Assembly: GCA_039566865.1 (NCBI GenBank)
Contig: CM076960.1
Span: forward strand, 3,348,001 to 3,412,000
Length of the DNA stretch: 64,000 nucleotides
Direction: 5' to 3'
DNA from: Aurelia coerulea
Taxonomy: Eukaryota > Cnidaria > Scyphozoa > Semaeostomeae > Ulmaridae
The translations under genes were made by a program, and so were the position numbers. Below are positions 20,447 through 30,003 of this stretch, one piece after another; within the stretch, counting starts at the first letter, position 1; each line of letters opens with the position of its first letter. A model generated the notes under the pieces. That model made no database searches and was not told the origin of the DNA. It worked only from the letters and a program-made list of their open reading frames with translations.

Positions 20447-21336
20447 GTAAGTTTTAAGCTGAATTCACTTGTAAGCCTCGTTCTATGTGGATTAGAGTCT
20501 TTAAGGAACCAGGGCCCCAATGCCAGCCAGAACGTCATCTTGTATGATACAAACCAATTATAGTTTCCAATACGCTAAATGCAATGGCGGACCTCGAGTT
20601 CAGTTTTCATATCGCCCACTAATGGCTCAGAAAGTGATATTGAGCTACCTTTTTATTGAAACAATGTTATTTACATGTTATTAAAAGGGCTAAGACGAAA
20701 CTTTGTTCTTCGGTTAAATTCCTGGGAACCATCTTTTTTCCTTACAAATAAATATGTAAAATGATTGAGTTTACTCCAGAGGCCTAGATCTGATGGACTG
20801 CACGTCAGAAACGGGATTTCCAAGATTTGCTGTTGAAAGGTGTGATCTTCATGGCCTCCCAAGAGAAGCGAATTCGCGTCAGAAACGAGGAATCTATTGA
20901 AGCCAAAGTTTGGAAACAAAGGCAACTTTGCGTTGCAGTTGCCGTTCTGGTTAGAAATCCCCATTCCAGATTCCAGATAACAGTAAAGTGCGGTAGTTGG
21001 ATTAATTCAACTTTGCCCCACGTCCCGCATAATACGACAACAAAGCGGCTGGTATTAGTTCTATTACCTGATAGCTCCTTAATTTGAATCATATCATTTA
21101 ATCAAACACATTTTGTATAGCTGTTATATCGCTTAAGTTCATTTTAAATCTCTCATGCCTAAATCCCTAAATCAGTTTCTGTGGTGACCAAAATGCGCCC
21201 TCGTAGCAAATTATACAATACTGCTACTGGAAAACCGTTGGAAATTTTCGATTAACCAATTGGAGTGGCGGGATTCTTGTATTGCCTCATTTTTGAAACT
21301 TCAACGCAAATATTGATCATTTATTTCATATTACAG
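20447..21336. other. Intron with one interspersed repeat
   Basis: The intron between the FTP exons holds an inverted copy (21040-21300) of the repeat at 9600-9900. At 20820-20900 short inverted phrases (ACGTCAGAAACGGGATTTCC / GCGTCAGAAACGAGGAAT) repeat directly. No gene is seen. Confidence 0.5.
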
Positions 21337-21530
21337 ATGCAACTTCCGCAAGGGTCTCGGACGTGGCCGAACTACACCTATCCGATGCAGGAAACCGGTT
21401 GTTGGCCGATTTGTTTATGTCATGACCAAGCTGAAACAGAAGACCATTTTGACCTTGACTGAAGTGCAAGTATTTGGATTGAGAGCACGGGCGAAAGGAC
21501 TCATCAAGCCACCACGTATTCAGTCAAGAG
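21337..21530 (+). CDS. Fucolectin/FTP lectin domain, second part
   Basis: Acceptor TTCATATTACAG, donor CAAGAG/GTACGT; phase 2 in, 1 out. It encodes CNFRKGLGRGRTTPIRCRKP, then VVGRFVYVMTK, ILTLTEVQVFG. The I-x-C...GR-x-V-x-V...LTL-x-EV-x-VFG pattern closes the FTP domain. The following tail (RARAKGLIKPPRIQSR) is basic and Pro-containing, again a linker. Confidence 0.88.
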
Positions 21531-21690
21531 GTACGTGACGTAGTCAAGTATTTAAAATTCTTAGTGTGATTGGTTATTGCTGCCTTTTGTCATCCAGTTT
21601 TCATTCTTCATTTATTTTTCATTATTTTACACAATATTAAAAATGAAAGTGAAAGTTTCAAAATTTTCAAAATTTCAAAATTTAGTTTTG

Positions 21691-21787
21691 ATCAAGTTTG
21701 TGGCGGATGCATCGTAGCTGCTGTTGGTGACAAATCTTGCAGCTCGGTTTTGAAGCGTTGTAAATTTGAAATCTCGTTTCACTGCAG
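21691..21787 (+). repeat. 97-bp direct repeat, unit 1
   Basis: The block from ATCAAGTTTGTGGCGGATGC to TCGTTTCACTGCAG is repeated at 22178-22274 with three substitutions. Spacing between units is 487 bp. This is a recent local duplication within the intron. Confidence 0.85.
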
Positions 21788-22177
21788 TGAAATTATTTTA
21801 CATCAGGCGATAGGACTGCTTTACAGGGAGCCGTGTCGAACTTTACAGTACTAAGAAGGGATTGATTAAAAATCACGCTCATGCTTACAATATAGAGTGA
21901 AAATTAAATCGAGTTAGGCTGAGGAGCGTAAATCCCTCTTCAGCCTACTTTTGATAATTCTAAAGAAAGGTGTTTGTTTGACACTCAAAGAAAATTTATG
22001 CCAAGCCTTTGCACCCCGGAAAGATATCGCTTTCTGCCCACTGCAAATGTTCATACTTGGCGCAAGGACGTTGGCAGCGGGCAGTGGCATTACGCAAATG
22101 CAGATTAATATAATGCGCAGAATATTTCTTTAAACAGTTTGAAAGATACTCTGGTGCAAGACCTGATCATGCTTTTT

Positions 22178-22274
22178 ATCAAGTTTGTGGAGGATGCATC
22201 GTAGTTGCTGTTGGTGACAAATCTTGCAGCTCGGTTTTGAAGCTTTGTAAATTTGAAATCTCGTTTCACTGCAG
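22178..22274 (+). repeat. 97-bp direct repeat, unit 2
   Basis: Second copy of 21691-21787 (ATCAAGTTTGTGGAGGATGC start). Both units end at TTTCACTGCAG, which looks like a splice acceptor, but no open, domain-like exon follows either. Confidence 0.85.
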
Positions 22275-22662
22275 CCTCCCCAAATAAAAAGCTTAGAAGG
22301 AATTTTAGTTGATTTGGAGGAGATGTAGCTGTGCAGCAGTCTGTTTATGTTAAGGAGATGAGGAAGCCTATCAAAAGAGTAAAAGACCTCTTAACAATTT
22401 TACAAAGTAGCGTCTGTGTCATATTAGATATCACATGAAATTCTCGCAAATAAAAGCAATTGAAGAGGTGTGCATGAGCAATTTCGCGTTATCGCTAATT
22501 TCACGTGTCCTTTCATGCGAGAGAAGTTAGGATCGAGTGATGTTTTTTATTATGCATTTTTAAACGAAATGTTCGAGTGAGTGGCGTTACAGCTTATATC
22601 ACTGTTGTGTACATTGAAAAAGTTTACAAAATGAATCACAATATCGTTGGATCTAGACTTAT

Positions 22663-22810
22663 TACATGAGTCAAGTTTTTGCTCCATCCCCCCCCCCCAA
22701 CGATATCCCATACAATACCCATTCGCTTCAACGAAGCGGAGTGGCTATAACAGTAAATTATAATTCAATTCAATGGAGCAAAACTTGGACGAATGTCATC
22801 AGTCTACGTT
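22663..22810 (+). repeat. Paralog of the intron upstream of the Arg-Pro exon
   Basis: Phrases CATGAGTCAAG, CCAACGATATCC, AATTCAATTCAATGGAGCAA and GAATGTCATCAGTCTACG align with 17390-17470 and 17640-17695 (CATGAGTCATT, CTAACGATACCC, AATTCAATTAAATGGATCAA, ATGTCATCAGTCTA). It is a segmental duplicate that lacks the ribozyme insertion. No Arg-Pro exon follows here. Confidence 0.65.
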
Positions 22811-23254
22811 GGATCCAGATTTTTTATGAAATGGCTCCGAAACGAATCGTCATCTGCGGAGGAGGGTATTTCATTAGTCTTTGTACCGGGTATGTACCAG
22901 TGAAGAGGGTATTGCTGTTGACCACGGTTGCTCCCAAACAATCCGAAAAAGCCGAAAATCTTCGCTCCCAAACCAGGTATTATTTTCGCCAAAAATGCTC
23001 TCAAGAGGGTTACATTATTCTCGATATAATTGCTCCAGTACAGGATTTTGATAGCGAAGTTGCAGTTGTAAAATTTTTTTTCTCGCCAGTTTATTTAATG
23101 TAATGTTAATTTAATACATGGCTACGTACAGTAAAAGGAAACAAATACTACATCAACTAATCCAAGCCAAGCATAAAATCCCTAAAAACTAATACAATGC
23201 AATATAAACGAGATATGAAACACAAAATATATATCATAAAATCTGAGCTGTGGT

Positions 23255-23766
23255 AGCATAGGGCTCAAATCTTTAAAAAGGTCGGTGTAAAATTCAATAA
23301 TGGTCTCACTCGAATTAAATGGCTTGGAAGGAACTTAGCGTTCTTTACTGTAAATCTGCCGTGGCAATTTGTTGATATCTTGATTAGTTTCAAAATGGCG
23401 GCATTTATTAAATTTGAGGCTATGACGTCATCAAATTTCTAAATCCTAAACCGGAAAAGATACTGATTTCTGCGTTTCACCATATTGTAGGCCTTCATAA
23501 ACTATAGCTTTCTTGGAAGTTATATGATTTTCCTCCTTTAGTTTAAGATTTACGATGATTTAAATATTTTCAAAATTTTCCATCAATTTTTTCAAAAATC
23601 ATTAAATTGCCGTCATTTTGAAAACAAATCAAGATATCAACAAATTTCCACGGCAGATTTACAGCAATGTACTGTAAGTTCCTTTCAAGCCATTCAATTC
23701 AAAGAAAAATGGAATAAAATTTTACACCCACCTTTTTAAAGGTTTTAAAGATTTGAGCCCTATGCT
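23255..23766. mobile_element. Foldback MITE with perfect 9-bp TSD (AGCATAGG family)
   Basis: Ends AGCATAGGGCTCAAATCTTT and the inverse; perfect 9-bp repeats AGCTGTGGT at 23246-23254 and 23767-23775. Arms of about 200 bp are inverted copies around a centre near 23500. Non-coding. Confidence 0.88.
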
Positions 23767-23879
23767 AGCTGTGGTACTTGATTTGAAGAACTGCTCCAGA
23801 GGCTCATGGTGCTCTTTTTCAGCATCACTTGGTCAGTCAGAAATATGTATTCGCTGTTTGAAAACAGAACTGTTCAATC

Positions 23880-24000
23880 AGATCAAACCACTACAACTGT
23901 TTTAAACCGTTGCAAACCATTGCAAACCTTTTGCAAACCATTGGTAACTGTTGCAAACCGTTACTGACAATTGCAAACCGTTGCAAACCCGTTCCATCAG
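23880..24000. repeat. Tandem repeat of a TTGCAAACCGT-like 10-12-mer
   Basis: About eight degenerate units of TTGCAAACC(G/A)T follow each other between 23900 and 23995. Confidence 0.6.
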
Positions 24001-24039
24001 ATTTACTTGAATTCACTCGACAGGCATCATCATGAGTCA

Positions 24040-24260
24040 AAAGTGACTTGACTTAAAAAATGACTGGACTTTTGTTGACTTTAGCCTAAACTGACTTCAT
24101 TCAATGCTGCTTAATATGCCTCATTGTGATTCAATTTGACTTGACTTAGAACTTTGACTTGACTTATGATCCGACTTGAATTGGCTTAAACCTAAACTGA
24201 CTTGATTCGATTTGACTTAAGATGCCTCATATTTGACTTTACTTGAATTAGCTTGAACTT
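24040..24260. repeat. Tandem repeat of TGACTTGACTTA-like units
   Basis: Degenerate TTGACTTGACTTA phrases recur throughout, with a larger unit (CCTAAACTGACTT, ATGCCTCAT) repeated twice. A minisatellite-like stretch with no coding signal. Confidence 0.6.
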
Positions 24261-24396
24261 AGTTGACTTTAAATTTAGAAAATAAGAAATAATAATAAGA
24301 CGGAGTACAAGAATTGCGACGATAATCATGTTCATATTCAAAGATATATTCCAAGTCTGACAAGTTAATTTTGAGACATTTCCAGGCTCGTCGTCG

Positions 24397-24762
24397 TCAG
24401 GTGCCTTCTGCTCTGAGCAGGTTGGCTGTCATGGATGCCCAGTTCTCTCTATGCTGTGCCTTTCTTGTGGCTTCGGCATAGTTCATTTGTGTCCATTCCT
24501 TGATGTTATCAAACCACGTTGATCTTGGCCTGCCTCTTCCTCTTTTCCCGTTGAACTTCCCTTCAAGGAGAAGCCTTTGAAGCCCGTCTCCTCTTATCAG
24601 GTGCCCAAAATAAGCACATTTTCTCTGCTTTATTGTATTTATCAGCGATCTTTTCGTATTCGTCTTTTGTAATACATATTCATTTGTTCTGTGTTCTGTA
24701 TATGATATTTTCAGAATTCTCCTGTATATCCACATTTCAAAGGCTTCAACCTTTCCAATCAT
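24397..24762 (-). pseudogene. LINE reverse transcriptase, C-terminal fragment
   Basis: On the minus strand an ORF of about 120 residues has the features of the C-terminal region of endonuclease/RT LINE proteins: AFEMWIYRRILKISYTEHRT, IKQRKCAYFGHLIR, and GKRGRGRPRSTWFDNIKEW. The catalytic RT part is missing, so the element is 5'-truncated. Clade is uncertain; the motif set is common in RTE- and CR1-like LINEs of animals. Confidence 0.75.
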
Positions 24763-24859
24763 TGCTCTTGTTATGGTCCATGTTTCCGCACCATGCAGTA
24801 AAGTTGACCAGATATAACATTATGACAACATATGCTACAGTATGACAAATCCGGTAAAT

Positions 24860-25205
24860 AATTAAAATAGATTGATGTTAGACTAGTCCATGTTTACTAT
24901 TATTTGTTGACGTTTCGAAGCAATTCTGTGCTTCATCATCAGAAGTAAATGTTCCAAAAGCACGAGGTAATAATAAGACATTCTCCTCTTTCTTCAGCAT
25001 CATGATAATATGATAATATAATATTAAAACAAAACCACCATCAAAAATAACAGAAAAAAGTATATGAAAAACAAAACTGTTAAAAGCAAAACGTTTCGAT
25101 TATAAAATCTTCATCAGTTTTTACAACTTTGTGGTTGTAAACAACTGATGAAGATTTTATAATCGAAACGTTTTGCTTTTAACAGTTTTGTTTTTCATAT
25201 GATAA
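24860..25205. mobile_element. Penelope-like terminal repeats with hammerhead-like motifs
   Basis: Three sites have a CUGAUGA...GAAACGU arrangement. One is on the minus strand (CTGATGA complement at 24936-24942, stem II GAAGCA/UGCUUC). Two are head-to-head in an inverted repeat: minus strand at 25111-25117 and plus strand at 25145-25151, with stem II GAUU/AAUC. In each, one base next to stem II is unpaired and stem III would be only ACGU, as in the minimal hammerheads known from Penelope-like elements. No Penelope RT or GIY-YIG domain is present in the window. Confidence 0.55.
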
Positions 25206-25210
25206 TATAA

Positions 25211-26690
25211 TATAATATGATAATATGAGCAAAAAGAATTATAGACCAATTAGTCTCCTTCCTACAATCACGAAAATATTTGAGAGACTAATGCATAGAC
25301 AATTGTCTGAATTTACTGCACGCTTTTTTCACCACTATTAGGAGGGTTTAGACAAGGGTACAACACGCAGCATGTTCTGTTAAACTTTTTGCAATATTGT
25401 AAGAACAGCATTGATAACAAGGGACTTGCAGGGGCAGTGTTCATGGATCTTTCAAAGGCTTTAGATTGTGTAAACCATGAGCTTTTAATAGCAAAACTGA
25501 GTGCCTATGGACTTGATATGGAGGCCCTTCAACTCATAAGAAGCTATTTAACAAAAAGACAACAGAGAGTAAAGATCAACAGCTATTTTAGTGACTGGAA
25601 AGAAATTAAAGTTGGAGTACCGCAAGGGTCGGTCCTGGGGCCTTTGCTATTTAACATCTTCATAAATGATATCTTCTTTTTTGCTAATCAAACAAAGATA
25701 TGTAACTATGCGGATGATACCACAATCTGTGCATGCCATGCGGATCTTGATACTATTGTTAGACAATTAGAAGCAGACAGCTCTGTGATAGTAAAATGGT
25801 TTTCTGACAACTTTTTGAAGCTAAATAATGATAAGTGCCACCTGATGATATTTGGTGATAAAAGCACCGAAACAACGGTCACAATTGGAAATTCAAGAAT
25901 TAAGGAAAGTGATTATGAAAAGCTGCTAGGTGTGACTTTTGATAAGAAAATTAAGTTTCAAAAACATGTTGAAGATTTATATAAAAAGGCCAACCAAAAG
26001 CTTCACGAACTGGCTCGCTTGTCTAATTACATTGATCCTATCAAATATCAAATCAGAAATTTTAATGAATTCCTTCATCAGGGCACAATTCAATTATTGC
26101 CCACTTGTATGGATGTTTAATGATAGGGCAACTAATTCAAAATTAAATCGCATTCACGAAAGAGCACTGCGATTGGTATGCAGAGATAGTATATCAGAGC
26201 TAGAAAAGTTGAAGAAAAAATATGTTACCATTCATCAGCACAATCTGCAATTGCTAATGCTTGAAATATTCAAAACAAAAAACAATCTAAATCCAACATT
26301 TATGAAAAACATTTTTACTGAGAGAAATATTCACTACAGTTTGAGAAGTGAGAATCATTTGCAGTTGCCGAATATAAAGACAACAACATACGGAATAGAA
26401 AATATTCAGTACAGAGGTCACCTTTTGTGGTCCTCGTTGCCAAAGGAAATTAAAGATTCCAACACATTATTTGAATTCAAGCGAAAAATAAAATTATGGC
26501 ATGGAAATACTTGCATCTGCAGATTGTGCAAAGTTTTCATTAAAGATTTAGGGTTTTTGTAGGTTTTAAAGTAGAAAATTGTAAATTAAGTTTTAACTTA
26601 TTTGTTGGCGTTAATTAGCTTATTAGCTATATATATTTTTTTTTATCTTGCCAACGTAAAAGAAATTGTTAATAATAATAATCATCCACA
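25211..26690 (+). pseudogene. 5'-truncated LINE with frameshifted reverse transcriptase
   Basis: Starts in the RT domain with NYRPISLLPTITKIFERLMH, then VFMDLSKALDCVNHELL, GVPQGSVLGPLLFNIF and YADDTTIC (catalytic YADD). These are CR1/L2/Jockey-like RT motifs. The frame shifts near 25350 and again near 26080, so two overlapping ORFs (25389-26120 and 25939-26562) carry the RT core and the C-terminal region. The 3' end is a TAATAATAATAAT tail at about 26670-26685. Inactive copy within the mosaic gene's intron, ending about 15 bp before an exon. Confidence 0.85.
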
Positions 26691-26700
26691 CCATTTACAG

Positions 26701-26918
26701 AAGCCCGATTGATTGGAAAGACTTGGCGTATAGAAGCTTCCAACTTCCCCAAATTCTTCTTCCGACATCGCAAATCAAGAGTTCGCATCGATAGATTCAC
26801 TGCTGGCCGTCTTTACGATCTCGATTCATCGTGGAATATCGTACGCGGCCTGTGCGGCAAAGGAATCAGTTTCCGCTCAAAGAATTTCCCACAACATTAC
26901 ATTCGTCATAAATGCTGA
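26701..26918 (+). CDS. AbfB-like (arabinose-binding) module exon, with in-frame stop
   Basis: After CACACCATTTACAG in phase 1 this exon encodes WRIEASNFPKFFFRHRKSRV, RIDRFTAGRLYDLDSSWNIV, RGLCGKGISFRSKNFPQHYI, RHKC. SF/ASNFP-x-x-F-x-RHR, R-x-RID, LDSSW-x-x-V-x-GL and SF-x-S-x-NFP-x-x-Y-x-RH match the AbfB family (Pfam PF05270), beta-trefoil modules that bind arabinose side chains in fungi. Only about one and a half of three repeats is present. The frame ends at TGA 26916-26918. A weak phase-1 donor (ATTC/GTCATA at 26905) would skip the stop and join 27480 in frame. Both forms are possible. Confidence 0.7.
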
Positions 26919-26989
26919 GAAGCTGAGCTTATCAATGTGACCACACTCGTGATTCCTTTAGCCTGGAATTACAGAGATTTGGCGACTCT

Positions 26990-27070
26990 CCTCACACTTT
27001 GTTGCAGGTTTGGCAGGGCGAGGACTCGAACCACCAACCTTCAGATTGGTGAGCCATCCCCGCCACTTGC
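26990..27070 (-). mobile_element. tRNA-like SINE fragment
   Basis: On the minus strand GGTGGTTCGAGTCCTCGCC resembles a tRNA T-arm with a B box (GGTTCGAGTCC) preceded by a possible anticodon stem. The 5' half is missing, so it is not a functional tRNA. The rest of 26919-27479 shows no gene. Confidence 0.5.
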
Positions 27071-27479
27071 TCGAGATGCTCGAGATAATGGGCAGTCGAG
27101 ATAGCGAATGTAAACTGTACCTCTTTAGCTGAATCGATCATTTGAACGTGAAGTCAGTAACGAAATTATTGTTTCATTTGGAACTTGGAACGCTTTGTTT
27201 GCTGTACCGTTGTAAAAACCTGCTGTCATATTGCAAATTATATAAAAGAAGTTCATAGATGTTTTGCAACTTTGGATTAAGGCCTATAGCTGGAAAATCA
27301 TTTCTAAACAAGCTCTTGAAAGCAGCTTCATTTTTTTCTCATAGTTAGACCAGTAAAATGGGTGTTAGTCGCATACAGACTTCAGATGCTCATTGCAAGC
27401 TCTCCTCGTTTTTTTGCGGCTTTGAGCTGCTAAGTACCTCGTAAACAAGCCGTTAAAGTTGGATTTTCTCGTCTCATAG

Positions 27480-27707
27480 TTAAACCACCTTCATGGGCAT
27501 TTGGTGATGGATCTGGTGGATCCGAAGAAAAAATAGGAGTTTTCGCAAACAAGGATATTTGTTATGCCAAATGCAGTGTACGAAGAAAGAATGGAAAGCT
27601 TGCTAATGGAGTTACTGTTGACAGCAAAACAGAGAAAACATGCTACTGCGAGTTTGGACAGAAGCGCAGAAATAAATCCCGATCTTGGAAGAATACGCTC
27701 ATCAGAC
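27480..27707 (+). CDS. Cysteine module exon of the mosaic gene
   Basis: Acceptor TCTCGTCTCATAG, donor CAGAC/GTAAGA, phase 1-1. It encodes WAFGDGSGGSEEKIGVFANK, DICYAKCSVRRKNGKLANGV, TVDSKTEKTCYCEFGQKRR. Four Cys (CYAKC, CYC) sit around an ANGVTVDS core. I do not recognise a named Pfam family; it could be a small PAN/Apple-like or other secreted disulphide module. The end is Lys/Arg-rich. Confidence 0.7.
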
Positions 27708-28440
27708 GTAAGATATTGTTAAAATATTTTGCTATATTATATTTAGGGAACAGTTTCATCATTTTCAGAATTTACATTGAGGAATTGCTATGACTCTCTC
27801 CAAAGTCAGACCAATTTGTCCAAAATATGTCCAAAGTCGGACCAGCTTCTCCAGGTATGATAACTTATTTATGGAAGGAGATAGATTTGCACAGTCAGTC
27901 TCAAAAGAATGCTGACCTGTTTCACAAATGCTTGCAAGCGCTTCACTGATTCTTTCGCAGTTGCCCATCGATAATCTACTGACCAGTTTATTCTAGTGTT
28001 TGTTGTCGAGTAGGCTACCAAGCTCTAGAATTTTATTGCGGAATAGCTGGCCAAGCTTTTGACTTTAAATATGGTAGGTATGTCCGTGAACATATAATGT
28101 GAATGGTAAAATATTTTGATTATAGTCTTTAGATTTGTGGAGTGGATAACGAAGTTCTTGCGAAACCAGTAAAATATTTTGAACTGAGCCTTCTCCAAAG
28201 CTGTGAAAACAAACTGCTTTGTTTAATATGTCTTTCGATTGCCAAGACCATGAGCAATACCATACTTTTTACAGAATGTCGATAGACCTATTGGCTCCAG
28301 AGATTTTACCTGATTACTGTATTTCTTTATCGTAAAATCTTATTGTAATATATCGTAGTTTTAGATACAGGGACCTCATTGATAGCAGCACTTAGTGTGT
28401 TGAAGAGGTTATCCAGTATAAACATTGTTGTTAATTATCA

Positions 28441-28446
28441 TTATTA

Positions 28447-28477
<31 letters not shown>

Positions 28478-28484
28478 CATTATT
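28441..28484. repeat. (ATT)n microsatellite
   Basis: About 13 TTA units with two interruptions, 60 bp upstream of microexon 28541. Confidence 0.9.
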
Positions 28485-28540
28485 ATAAACATCTTCTGCT
28501 CTGGAAAATTGTAAAATAATGCGTTATTTTTTCGTCGTAG

Positions 28541-28558
28541 GCTCAAAGCGGCGAAGAG
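28541..28558 (+). CDS. Microexon (18 bp), basic linker
   Basis: Between TTTTTTCGTCGTAG and GAG/GTAAGT, phase 1-1, encoding RSKRRRG across the junctions. The string of basic residues could be a furin-type processing site between the Cys module and the acidic C-terminus. It is very short, so it depends on phase and splice signals only. Confidence 0.5.
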
Positions 28559-28644
28559 GTAAGTCCAAGTTTTCTCTCCTATCCAAGTTTCCCTAGAAAA
28601 GCGTTATTTGCACAAAGATTTTTCAACAAGCTAAGAATCTACTA

Positions 28645-28960
28645 ATAATGAAAGAAAAAAGAAGCTCATTGCAATCATACTTTACTTTGTGTACTAATTA
28701 CAATTTACAATCATACATTTCAATCAATCGTTCTTTATCTCGTGCTTGAAAGAAGATAAAGAGGGAGCCTGCTTGTTCTCGTGGCGAAGATCATTCCAGG
28801 TTTTCGCTCCATGAAATGCAAATGCTTACTGCCCATTACTAGTTCTCATGAAATATATTAGCAAGTCAGTATCGGCCTTTCTGAAGCGGACAGTTAGGCC
28901 AAGGGCTTTAGGACGACATTAAAGTCGTCCCATTTCACTGATTAAAATGTCATACTTAAC
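28645..28960 (-). pseudogene. LINE C-terminal fragment
   Basis: On the minus strand FHGAKTWNDL and LSSFKHEIK motifs, the usual C-terminal end of CR1/L2-like reverse transcriptases, are recognisable with frame damage. Same region of the protein as 29151-29425. Confidence 0.55.
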
Positions 28961-29139
28961 TGCTCTTACCTATCCGACGCTGTCCTTGTTTGCTTCTTAG
29001 TTTATTGCTGTCTTTGTTTTGCTTTTAAGCATCTTGCATCCCATGTTTTCTCAAGTTGAAATAAACCTTGCTTCGCTCTGTAGGATCGCCATTTTTTTCT
29101 CGAGAACTAAACGAAAGTGAGGTTAATCTCACGCAAAAA

Positions 29140-29640
29140 TGGCGATCCTACAGAGTTAAAATGGCCAACTGTGAAGGATATGATCAGAAGTGAGACTGCA
29201 ACAACTGTATATATATCTGTTAATGGTCTCGCGCCTGATTTTCTCTCGCGTTTGTTTGTTAGAAATTCTGATCGCAATATTATCAACCTTAGAAATGCCG
29301 AAACTGACTTGCTAGTGCCATTCATGAAAACTAGTAATGAGCAGAAAACGTTCGCATTTCGCGGAGTGAAAATCTGGAATGATCTCAGCCGCGAGGCCAA
29401 GCAAATTCTCTTCATCTTCTTTTAAGAACAAGATAAAGGGTCGATTGTAAATTTATTGTAAATAGTCGCAGATAAATTATTTATGAATGTAATTAGTTTC
29501 CTTTTCCCGTTATTAATTTCAGTAGATTTTTTAATTTGTAAAGTTTTTGGCACTGCCCCCTAAAAATCAGTCATACTGAGTGACGGGGCTACCGTGCACA
29601 ATTAATTTTAAAATGAAAATGAAAAAAATGAAAATGTTGC
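29140..29640 (+). pseudogene. 5'-truncated LINE (C-terminus and 3' UTR)
   Basis: Encodes LKWPTVKDMIRSETATTVYI, NGLAPDFLSRLFVRNSDRNI and FAFRGVKIWNDLSREAKQ, then a 3' UTR with CTACCGTGC and an (AAAATG)n tail at about 29610-29640. The element at 45610-46305 (minus) is the same family. It ends 50 bp before the terminal exon of the mosaic gene. Confidence 0.8.
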
Positions 29641-29689
29641 TCTGAACTTTGATGATTCGTATCCCCAACAAAATTATTCTTTCGTGCAG

Positions 29690-29799
29690 GCAAGCGTGAA
29701 GAACTTGAGGAGCCAATATTTGAAGATGATGATGAAGACGAGCCTGATGAGTATGACGATGCTGCCATGCGAAGTGCTACATGTGACGTCACCAATTAA
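29690..29799 (+). CDS. Terminal exon of the mosaic gene, acidic C-terminus
   Basis: Acceptor TTATTCTTTCGTGCAG, phase 1 in. It encodes KREELEEPIFEDDDEDEPDE, YDDAAMRSATCDVTN and stop TAA at 29797-29799. The tail is strongly acidic, the opposite of the Arg-rich body, with one Cys near the end. No transmembrane segment or GPI signal is visible, so a secreted protein is likely. Frame agrees with all upstream exons if the 26904 donor is used. Confidence 0.7.
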
Positions 29800-30003
29800 G
29801 GGACCATGGCACGATGACGTCATAATGACATCACGAAGCTAAAATGCAATATTTTCAAGCACAGTAGACATAGTAGTTATAGTAATGCTAAATAAGGAAC
29901 TTGTAGTGGACACTGGGATTTTAAAATTCTTTTTCACACATGTGTATTTTTTCTCTTTTCTGCTCTCATTATTTCTACTTTAGGTTGTCTCAAAGGGGGA
30001 CGA

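Noticed and set aside
22666..23103. 145-codon open frame in the mosaic gene's largest intron
   Set aside because: Its first part is a duplicated intron segment, no domain is recognisable, and no acceptor/donor pair with phase 1-1 was found.
22890..25200. CRISPR-like or regularly spaced repeats
   Set aside because: The tandem TTGCAAACC and TGACTTGACTTA units are contiguous minisatellites without unique spacers, and the organism is eukaryotic.
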